A stretch of 64,000 nt of DNA, taken from contig NZ_JARUBM010000002.1 of the NCBI RefSeq assembly GCF_029626175.1, positions 7,110,501-7,174,500 of the forward strand. The letters are read 5' to 3'. Under the pieces are notes generated by a model. It made no database searches. It was not told where the DNA came from and saw only the letters and a list, made by a program, of their open reading frames with translations. The DNA comes from Micromonospora sp. WMMD1082. Lineage in GTDB: Bacteria; Actinomycetota; Actinomycetes; Mycobacteriales; Micromonosporaceae. The position numbers were made by a program, and so were the translations under genes. Positions within the stretch are counted from its first letter, which is position 1; every line of letters starts with the position of its first letter. Below are positions 16,857 through 23,399 of the stretch, piece by piece.

Positions 16857-17594
16857 CTACCAGCGCTGGGGCAGCACCCCGACACCGGAGCGCGGCAGGC
16901 CCGCGTCCGGCAACGGCTCCGACTCGCCGAGCACGGTGAGCCCGCCCGGGTACGCGAAGGACGAGCGCGGGGAGTAGTAGCCCCAGGCGATGGTGAGTGG
17001 GTTCTCGGGGCGCAACGCGTAGACCGGGTGCTCCGGGTCGAGGAACTCCACCGACTCGATCTCGAACGAGGTGGACGGCTCGGCGACGACCGGGTAGATG
17101 CTGCTCACCAGCTGGCCGTGCAGCGCCGTGAGGTAGCGGTGGTGGCCGTTGTGCATGGCGTGACCGGTGTCGCCGACGCGCACCTGGGCCCGAATCACCG
17201 GGACGCCACCGATGTCGGTCTCGGTCACGATCGTCTCGGCCTGCGCGGTGATCGCGGTGTGGCCGGCCAGGGCCGGGGCGCCCCGGGCGAGGGCGTAGTG
17301 CCGGACCCGCTCGCTGGAGGTCACGTAGTGGGTCCACCAGCCGCCCGGGGTCACCCCGTCGGGCGCGTCCATGCCGACCAGGGTGACCCCGATGTAGGTC
17401 AGCGAGTACGAGCCGAAGCCGGAGGTCTGGCTGTCGTCGTCCACCACGTACTGGTTCATGAAGACCTGCCGGTCCGGGTGCGGTCTCAGCCCGGTGGGGA
17501 CCAGCGCCGCCACCGCGTCCGGGTCCGCCGGCAGCCAGCTGAAGTACAGCGTCCGGCTGTTGACGACGAGTTGGGGAACCGCGGGGTCGAGCAC
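16857..17594 (-). CDS. Acetoacetate-decarboxylase-fold protein lacking the Schiff-base Lys
   Basis: 245 residues. LYFSWLPADPDAVAALVPTG, then FMNQYVVDDDSQTSGFGSYS and LTYIGVTLVGMD, resemble the ADC superfamily fold. However, no Lys occurs anywhere in the protein, so the Schiff-base Lys of true acetoacetate decarboxylase is missing. It may be one of the ADC-like enzymes with another activity, or a non-catalytic relative. GTG 17594 is preceded by GGAGG. It is convergent with the CGNR gene. Fold assignment is moderate and the reaction is unknown. Confidence 0.6.
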   Translation of the reverse strand: MLDPAVPQLVVNSRTLYFSWLPADPDAVAALVPTGLRPHPDRQVFMNQYVVDDDSQTSGFGSYSLTYIGVTLVGMDAPDGVTPGGWWTHYVTSSERVRHYALARGAPALAGHTAITAQAETIVTETDIGGVPVIRAQVRVGDTGHAMHNGHHRYLTALHGQLVSSIYPVVAEPSTSFEIESVEFLDPEHPVYALRPENPLTIAWGYYSPRSSFAYPGGLTVLGESEPLPDAGLPRSGVGVLPQRW

Positions 17595-17939
17595 AGCACC
17601 TCCGATCAGAGGATGTACCCGTCGACGCTAAGGCCGGTCCCGTGGACGGGACAACGACGGAAAGGCGACAGTCGGCTTGCCACCCCGAGCCGCCCATTGT
17701 CCGGTCGGTGGGCCATCGTCGCCAACCGGTCGAGTCGCCGCGGGGCGGATGACACACGGGATAGTGCGATCCCGTGCCCGATATCACCGCTTTCATGATT
17801 GAAAATCACTTAAGCACATCGTCCGTTCGGCTAGATTTCCTAGGGACGATCAGGCTAAGGTGACTCCCGAACGTACTAGCCACACCTAAACCAAAGCGTC
17901 ACGTCTTTATCCGCGGACGAGGTGCAGGGAGGACCACCC
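17595..17939. other. Gene-free stretch upstream of the sigma factor
   Basis: 345 bp without a supported gene. It falls between two divergent genes. The part from about 17780 to 17900 is distinctly AT-rich (GATTGAAAATCACTTAAG and CTAGATTTCCTAGG) and probably holds the sigma-factor promoter. I could not identify a certain -35/-10 pair. Confidence 0.5.
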
Positions 17940-18767
17940 ATGACCGCGTCAACGATCACCGAGCCGGGAGCAACCGCTCCGGCGACCACGACCCCGAAGC
18001 TCGACCCGCGTTCGCTCTCGGACAGCGCGGCCGATCTCCTGAACGCGATGGCCGCGCTGCCGTCCGGCCACCCGTCCCGGGCCGCGCTGCGGGACCGGGC
18101 GATCGAGGCGTGGCTGCCGCTGGCCAACCACCTCGCCCACCGCTACAGCGGTCGCGGTGAGCCCACCGACGATCTCGCCCAGACCGCGGCGGTCGGCCTG
18201 ATCAAGGCCATCGACAAGTTCGACCCCACCCGTGGTGTCGACTTCGCCGGCTACGCCATCCCCACCATCATCGGTGAGCTGAAGCGGCACTTCCGCGACC
18301 GGACCTGGGACATCCGCGTCCCCCGTCGGCTGCAGGAGCTGCGGCTGGCCATCTCCGACGCGAACAGCACGCTGCTGCAGACCCTGGGTCGCTCGCCGAC
18401 GGTGACCGACATCGCCACCCACCTCAAGATCACCGAGGAGGAGGTGCTGGAGGGCCTGGAGGGCGCCCGCGCGTACAACGCGGTGTCGCTGTCCACGCCG
18501 ACCGGCGATGGAGACCGCGCGACCGAGCTGGGCGACATGCTCGGCGGCGAGGACGGCGAGTTCGAGCTGGCCGAGCTGCGGGTGGCGCTGGGCCCGGCGC
18601 TGGCCACTCTGGACGAGCGCGAGCAGAAGATCCTGACGCTGCGGTTCTACGGCAACCTGACCCAGTCGCAGATCGCCGAGCAGATCGGGGTGTCGCAGAT
18701 GCACGTGTCCCGGCTGCTGGCCCGGGCGCTGACGAAGCTGCGGGGGCAGCTCGACGGGACGTACTAG
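17940..18767 (+). CDS. SigB/SigF/SigG-family RNA polymerase sigma factor
   Basis: 275 residues. Region 2 is visible as NHLAHRYSGRGEPTDDLAQT, then AAVGLIKAIDKFDPTRGVDF and AGYAIPTIIGELKRHFRDRT (typical SigB/F GELKRHFRD). Region 3 contains LGRSPTVTDIATHLKITEEE, and region 4 ILTLRFYGNLTQSQIAEQIG with VSQMHVSRLLARALTKLRGQ. It directs RNA polymerase to stress or development promoters and is usually held by an anti-sigma factor released through partner switching. No anti-sigma gene is adjacent. GGGAGG precedes ATG 17940. The upstream AT-rich gap probably holds its promoter. Confidence 0.95.
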   Translation: MTASTITEPGATAPATTTPKLDPRSLSDSAADLLNAMAALPSGHPSRAALRDRAIEAWLPLANHLAHRYSGRGEPTDDLAQTAAVGLIKAIDKFDPTRGVDFAGYAIPTIIGELKRHFRDRTWDIRVPRRLQELRLAISDANSTLLQTLGRSPTVTDIATHLKITEEEVLEGLEGARAYNAVSLSTPTGDGDRATELGDMLGGEDGEFELAELRVALGPALATLDEREQKILTLRFYGNLTQSQIAEQIGVSQMHVSRLLARALTKLRGQLDGTY

Positions 18768-18785
18768 ACGTACCAGGAGGGGGTG

Positions 18786-18824
18786 ACGACGGTGGCCGGG
18801 TCCGTGGGATCCGGCCACCGTCGT
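18786..18824. terminator. Bidirectional terminator after the sigma factor
   Basis: A 14-bp perfect stem, ACGACGGTGGCCGG with CCGGCCACCGTCGT, encloses an 11-nt loop. It lies between the sigma-factor stop (18767) and the convergent GNAT stop (18838). Confidence 0.75.
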
Positions 18825-18837
18825 GTCCGCGCCGGCC

Positions 18838-19431
18838 TCACCCGGCGGCGGGCTCCCGCCACATGGGCCAGAACGGTGTGCCGTCGGGCAGCCGGAACGG
18901 CTCGGAGACCCGGTAGCCGCGCCGCGCGTACAGGTCGCGGCCGACCTCGCTGCTCGCCTCCAGGTACGCCGGCACCCCGTTCGCGTCCAGCCAGGCGTGG
19001 TGGTGACGCAGCAACGCCGTGCCGATGCCCTGACCCTGGCGATCCGGGCGGACGGCCAGCATCGCCAGATGGTGGTGGTCCTCGTGCGGGTGGTTCGCGG
19101 CGAACAGGTCGTCGAGGTGGGCGAAGCGCGACGTCCACTCCCCGCACGCGGCGGCCAGCCGGGCGTCGTAGTCCTCCGGCGGCGGCAGCGGTTCACCGAC
19201 CGACGGCAGCCAGACCGCCACGCCGGCCCGATCCTCGGTGCCGAACACCAGGCCGTGCCGCGCGGCATGCCCGACGATGATCTCGAAGTTCCCGGCGAGC
19301 ACCGCCTCGCGCTTGGCGTCGTCGGGCACCAGCCACCGGGTCGCGTCCAGCACCAGGAAGGACTCGGCGATCCGGGCGGCGACCCACCGGGCGTCCGCCG
19401 GTCCGAGCCGGTTGATGATCGGCGGCGTCAC
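18838..19431 (-). CDS. GNAT N-acetyltransferase
   Basis: 197 residues. The acetyl-CoA loop is clear: AMLAVRPDRQGQGIGTALLR (R/QxxGxG). It is followed by VPAYLEASSEVGRDLYARRG, where the Tyr and RRGY pattern are conserved, ending WREPAAG. The substrate is unknown. GTG 19431 overlaps the TGA of the upstream amino-acid permease (GTGA), so the two are very likely translationally coupled, and the acetyltransferase may act on a solute the permease imports. That last link is inference. Confidence 0.85.
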   Translation of the reverse strand: MTPPIINRLGPADARWVAARIAESFLVLDATRWLVPDDAKREAVLAGNFEIIVGHAARHGLVFGTEDRAGVAVWLPSVGEPLPPPEDYDARLAAACGEWTSRFAHLDDLFAANHPHEDHHHLAMLAVRPDRQGQGIGTALLRHHHAWLDANGVPAYLEASSEVGRDLYARRGYRVSEPFRLPDGTPFWPMWREPAAG

Positions 19432-20957
19432 TGTCGTACCCCCGTGGTCGTGGTCGCCGGCCCGGTGACCGACGCCGGCGGGACGACGACCGCCGCGGCG
19501 CTCTCCGCGCCCAGGCCGATCCGGGCGTACGTGTCGGGACGCCGGCGGCGCAGCGACAGGCCCCACAGCGCGCCGAGCAGCGCCGCCACGGGGTAGGCCG
19601 CCGGGATCGCCCAGCGCAGCGGCGAGTCCGGTTCCACCCCGAGCAGGTTGGCGAAGTTCTGCACCGCCAGCACGATGATCGCGATCAGCGCGATCGCGGC
19701 GATGCCCGGGGCGATCAGCCGCCGCCAGAGCGTCTCCTGCTCGCCGCTGCGGGCGAAGTACGCGATGATCGCGACCGCGGTGGTGGCGATCATCAGCAGG
19801 ACGCCGAAGCCGCCGCTGGTGCCCAGCCAGAAGAACAGCTGGAGCACCGGGTCCCAGCCGTTCACCGCGTACAGCAGGATCACCAGGAGGCCGAGCGTGC
19901 TCTGTGCCAGCGAGGCCGCCCGGGGCGCGCCGGTGGTCGGGGAGGTGCGCCCGAACACCGCCGGCAGCACCCGCTCCCGGCCCAGCGCGAAGGTGTAGCG
20001 CGCGGTGGTGTTGTGGAACGAGATCATGGCGGCCAGCACCGAGGTCAGGAAGAGCGCCTGCCCGATGGTGAGGACGGTGTCGCCCAGGTGCGCCCCGGCC
20101 AGGTTGAAGATCAGATCGACGCTCTGGGTACCGGCCTCCTCGACGATCCGGTCCGGCCCGACGGCCACGGTCATGCTCCACGAGGAGAGCGCGTAGACCA
20201 CCGCGATGATCGCCACGGACAGGTAGGTGGCCATCGGCACGGTGCGCTTCGGGTCCTTGCTCTCCTCGCTGAAGACCACCGAGGCCTCGAAGCCGACGAA
20301 GCCGAGAATCGCCAGCACGAGCACCGCGCCGACGCCCGGCACGAAGAAGTTGTCCGGCGAGAACGCGGCGAAGCTGACGCCGCCGGCGGCCGGGTTGCCC
20401 AGCTGGCCGAGGTCGAACACCACGATGACGGCGATCTCGGCGCAGAGCAGCGCGGCCAGCACCATGCCGTTGATGTCCACCCGGAGCAGGCCGAGCAGTG
20501 CCACCAGCGCCCAGGCCACCAGCGCCACGATCCACCACTGTGGCGTGATCCCGAACAGCCGGTCCAGCACCGGCGTGGCCGCCGCGCCGATGGTGCCGTA
20601 GAGCCCGACCTGGAGGGCGTTGTAGGCGATCAGCGCGACCCAGGCCGTACCGACCCCGGCCGGGCGTCCCAGCCCACGGGTGACGTACGCGTAGAAGGCG
20701 CCGGCGTTGGCCATCCGTCGGGCCATCGCCACGTAACCGGCGGAGAACAGGGTCAGCACCGCGGCTACCGCCAGGAACGCCAGCGGGATGCCGAGCACCC
20801 CGATGACCCCGTAGCCGGTGGTGACCACGCCGGCGACCACGGTCAGCGGTGCCGCCGCGGAGAGGACGAAGAAGACCACCGAGGGCACGCCGAGCCGGCC
20901 ACGGGCCAGCGCCTCGGAGACGTTGCTCGGTCGTTCGGTTGTCGCTGTGGAGGACAT
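19428..20957 (-). CDS. APC family amino-acid permease
   Basis: 509 residues with about 12 membrane spans. VVFFVLSAAAPLTVVAGVVT and AGAFYAYVTRGLGRPAGVGT are typical of the APC superfamily, and FVGFEASVVFSEESKDPKRT is the conserved helix-6/loop signature of bacterial amino-acid/polyamine transporters. It probably imports an amino acid or amine by proton or substrate exchange; the exact substrate is not readable. It overlaps the downstream GNAT gene by GTGA. The C-terminus (about 40 residues) is polar and cytoplasmic. Confidence 0.9.
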   Translation of the reverse strand: MSSTATTERPSNVSEALARGRLGVPSVVFFVLSAAAPLTVVAGVVTTGYGVIGVLGIPLAFLAVAAVLTLFSAGYVAMARRMANAGAFYAYVTRGLGRPAGVGTAWVALIAYNALQVGLYGTIGAAATPVLDRLFGITPQWWIVALVAWALVALLGLLRVDINGMVLAALLCAEIAVIVVFDLGQLGNPAAGGVSFAAFSPDNFFVPGVGAVLVLAILGFVGFEASVVFSEESKDPKRTVPMATYLSVAIIAVVYALSSWSMTVAVGPDRIVEEAGTQSVDLIFNLAGAHLGDTVLTIGQALFLTSVLAAMISFHNTTARYTFALGRERVLPAVFGRTSPTTGAPRAASLAQSTLGLLVILLYAVNGWDPVLQLFFWLGTSGGFGVLLMIATTAVAIIAYFARSGEQETLWRRLIAPGIAAIALIAIIVLAVQNFANLLGVEPDSPLRWAIPAAYPVAALLGALWGLSLRRRRPDTYARIGLGAESAAAVVVPPASVTGPATTTTGVRQ

Positions 20958-20997
20958 GGGCTGCTCCGGTCTTAGGGAGGGGAAGGGGTGTACCGGG

Positions 20998-21624
20998 TCA
21001 GGGAATGCCGCGCAGCACGGCCGCGCCCACGGCGGCCTCGGTGTGCGCGACGAGTTCCTTCAGCGGGGCCGGCAGGGCCGGAATGATCAGGTTGAGCCGG
21101 TGGTGGGCACGCGGGCCCGCGCTCCACAGCACCTCGCGGGTCAGGCCGGCGGCGGCGATCAGTCCGAGCAGCAGCCCGTCCGGCACGCTCGGCGGCTCCA
21201 CCCGCTCCAGCAACGCGCGCAGCCGAGTGGCCGGCCAGGCCGCGATGTTGAGATCGATCGGCTGGTAGGTGACGGTGGTCCGCAGCAGTCGGCGGGTCTC
21301 CTGCCGACGCAGCACACCGGCCCGGGCCAGGCGCTCCCCCACCGAGGTCACGGCGGTCTGGGCGAGGAAGCTGAGCCAGGTCCGCACCGCCTGGTGCTGG
21401 GCCTCCCCGATCAACTGGTCCAGCACGGTGTGCGCCAGCGCGTCGGCCGGCGGGCGCCGGTCGATCACGGTCAGCTGGCCGGCGGTGACCGTAATATGTC
21501 CATAGAGGATCAGCTCGCCGAGGAGCCCACCGGCCAGACCGAGGCCGGCCGCCGCCGGGTGCAGCTTCGCCTTGCCTCGCGTGTCGTTGTGGGCGATCAG
21601 GAAGAACTCGTCGGCGATGAGCAA
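20998..21624 (-). CDS. GPP34 (Golgi phosphoprotein 3-like) family protein
   Basis: 208 residues. LLIADEFFLIAHNDTRGKAK, then AAAGLGLAGGLLGELILYGH and ITVTAGQLTVID, is the standard opening of bacterial GPP34 proteins, which have the GOLPH3 all-helical fold. In eukaryotes the fold binds PI4P at the Golgi; in actinobacteria the proteins are common but of unknown role. TTG 21624 is chosen because GGGGAGG lies at normal spacing and the residues before it lack conservation. It precedes the permease gene on the same strand by 40 bp, so they may form one transcript. Confidence 0.8.
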   Translation of the reverse strand: MLIADEFFLIAHNDTRGKAKLHPAAAGLGLAGGLLGELILYGHITVTAGQLTVIDRRPPADALAHTVLDQLIGEAQHQAVRTWLSFLAQTAVTSVGERLARAGVLRRQETRRLLRTTVTYQPIDLNIAAWPATRLRALLERVEPPSVPDGLLLGLIAAAGLTREVLWSAGPRAHHRLNLIIPALPAPLKELVAHTEAAVGAAVLRGIP

Positions 21625-21764
21625 ACGTCCTCCCCGGCCGCCGTCCTTGGTGATCGCTAACCGGGAAAGGATGCACCCGACGTCACTGCAATGCAACTCC
21701 CGTTTTCGATAGTTGCACTCCGTGGTGGTGCGACCTGCGCCTTTTCCCATGACAGACTCGGAGG

Positions 21765-22607
21765 GTGACCGCGAGCCCCACCGTCCGCCGCCGCCGCATC
21801 GCCCGGGAACTCCGCCAGTTGCGCGAACGCGCCGGAATGACCCTGGATGTCGCCGCCCGGCAACTGGACATGTCCAAGAGCAACCTGTCCCGCATCGAGA
21901 ACGCCCAGATCGGCATCAAACCGCGCGACGTGCGGGCCGCGCTGGCGCTGTACCAGGTGACCGGGAACGATGCCGAGGCACTCATCGAGATCGCCCGGGG
22001 TGCGCAGCAGCGTGGCTGGTGGCAGCACTACAGCGACGTCCTGCCGGTGTGGTTCGAGTTCTACGTCGGACTGGAGGCCGAGGCCGCCACGCTGCGGACG
22101 TACGAGGCCGAGGCGGTGCCCGGCCTGCTGCAGACCGAGGCGTACGCCCGGGAGGTCTACCGGCTCACCGCCGGCGACGAGGACCTGGATCGCAAGGTGG
22201 CGGCCCGGCTCCGTCGCCAGGACGTGCTGAGCGGCGACGACCCGGTCGAGTTGTCGGTAGTGCTGAACGAGGCAGCGCTGCTACGCCCCGTCAGCAGTCG
22301 GGCTGTCATGGCAGGTCAGACCGCCCACCTGGAGGCCGTCGCACAGTTACCGAACGTTACGATTCAGGTACTTCCACTCGCGGCCGGCGGGCACCCCGCG
22401 ATGAACTCGCCGTACGTCATCCTCACCTTCCCCGACGCGGCCGACGCCGCCGTGGTCTACCTGGAAAATCTCTCGATGGGGCTGGCACTGGAGGAGGCCG
22501 CGCAGGTGCGCTCGTATAGCCTTGTGCACGAGAGGCTGCGCCGGCTGGCGCTCGATCCGGCGGCGTCCCTGGTCCGCCTGAAAGAGGCTTCTCGCTACTT
22601 TACGTGA
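21765..22607 (+). CDS. Helix-turn-helix regulator with DUF5753
   Basis: 280 residues. The N-terminal Xre-type HTH (RRRRIARELRQLRERAGMTL, then DVAARQLDMSKSNLSRIENA) is followed by the C-terminal DUF5753 region (VPGLLQTEAYAREVYRLTAG, then VELSVVLNEAALLRPVSSRA). This architecture is expanded in Streptomyces and Micromonospora and is nearly always followed by a DUF397 gene, as here (44 bp gap). DUF5753 may form an antitoxin-like or ligand-binding module, and the pair is thought to control development or secondary metabolism. GTG 21765 is the start. It is divergent from GPP34. Confidence 0.92.
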   Translation: MTASPTVRRRRIARELRQLRERAGMTLDVAARQLDMSKSNLSRIENAQIGIKPRDVRAALALYQVTGNDAEALIEIARGAQQRGWWQHYSDVLPVWFEFYVGLEAEAATLRTYEAEAVPGLLQTEAYAREVYRLTAGDEDLDRKVAARLRRQDVLSGDDPVELSVVLNEAALLRPVSSRAVMAGQTAHLEAVAQLPNVTIQVLPLAAGGHPAMNSPYVILTFPDAADAAVVYLENLSMGLALEEAAQVRSYSLVHERLRRLALDPAASLVRLKEASRYFT

Positions 22608-22650
22608 CCGCTGCACCGCGGTCACTCTCGGTATCGACGAAGGGATCGCG

Positions 22651-22842
22651 ATGACCGCGCTCGACCTGTCCCGGGCGAAGTGGCGCACCAGCACGCGCAG
22701 TGTGGGCAACGGCAACTGCGTCGAGGTCGCCACAGTCGACGGTCGGGTCGCGGTGCGGGACAGCAAGGACCGCCCCGGGCCCGTGCTGACCTTCCCGCCG
22801 TCGGCCTGGAACGCCTTCGTCGCCAGCTTTCCCGCTCGCTGA
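22651..22842 (+). CDS. DUF397 domain protein
   Basis: 63 residues. The pattern LSRAKWRTSTRSVGNGNCVE, then VRDSKDRPGPVLTFPPSAWN and AFVASF, is the complete DUF397 domain. The Cys in NCVE and the RDSKDR block are the family's invariant positions. Such proteins partner the upstream HTH-DUF5753 regulator, and together they behave like a regulator/toxin-antitoxin-like module. Exact action is unknown. Same-strand spacing of 44 bp supports an operon. Confidence 0.92.
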   Translation: MTALDLSRAKWRTSTRSVGNGNCVEVATVDGRVAVRDSKDRPGPVLTFPPSAWNAFVASFPAR

Positions 22843-23038
22843 CCGCCACTCCCCCAGACGGTCACACCCCCAGGCGGCGACACCGGCACACCGCCGGCGG
22901 CCGCACCACCCGGCCGCACACCACCCGGTCGCCTGGCCATGACACCTCGGCCGTCACCATCCGTTACGGCGACACCTCACCCCACAAGGTGACTGTTCGT
23001 GACGGCGACGCCTCCCACCTCCACCCCACATCCCCACG

Positions 23039-23160
23039 CTTTGCTCTGCTTCAACCCACGCAACAGGCTCCGAGCTGCACCTACGTGGACCCTCAGCCGG
23101 CACCGCGACGAGCCAATCGATGCGGACAGTAACCGTTGCGTGGATTGAAGCAGAGCAAAG
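23039..23160. repeat. Inverted-repeat element upstream of hrpB (family also near hrpA)
   Basis: Long terminal arms face each other. The left arm starts CTTTGCTCTGCTTCAA and continues CCCACGCAAC. The right arm is its reverse complement, GTTGCGTGGA then TTGAAGCAGAGCAAAG, with one mismatch over 25 bases. The element is 122 bp with no coding capacity. A relative lies at 50323-50434. It resembles a MITE or REP-like hairpin. Confidence 0.8.
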
Positions 23161-23225
23161 GAAGCGAGGAGGAACTGCGGCAGCGGAGGGCGAAGCTACG
23201 CAAGGTAACGCGGCTTGCGGGACGT

Positions 23226-23340
23226 CCGAGCCAGCCGGGGCCAGGCCGAGCCGAGCCGGGCCAGGCCGGGCCAGGCCGAGCCGGGCCAGGCCGAGCCGGG
23301 CCAGGCCGAGCCGGGCCAGGCCGAGCCGGGCCAGGCCGAG
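23226..23340 (+). repeat. 15-bp tandem repeat before hrpB
   Basis: Four exact copies of CCGGGCCAGGCCGAG lie at 23281-23340, preceded by degenerate copies from about 23226. In the hrpB frame the array would encode a Gly-Pro-Gly-Arg-Ala repeat, but it lies upstream of the preferred GTG 23400 start. If a further-upstream start is used, it would be an N-terminal extension. Confidence 0.8.
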
Positions 23341-23399
23341 CCGCGTGGAGTTGGGCCGGGCTGGGTCGGGGGTCGGCGGGCGCGGTGCGAGACTGGGCC

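Larger units (their letters stand above)
22843..23399. other. Long intergenic region upstream of hrpB
   Basis: 557 bp between the DUF397 stop and the favoured hrpB start. The first half is C-rich with no supported gene. The second half holds a 122-bp inverted-repeat element (23039-23160) and a 15-bp tandem repeat (to 23340), described separately. Confidence 0.6.
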
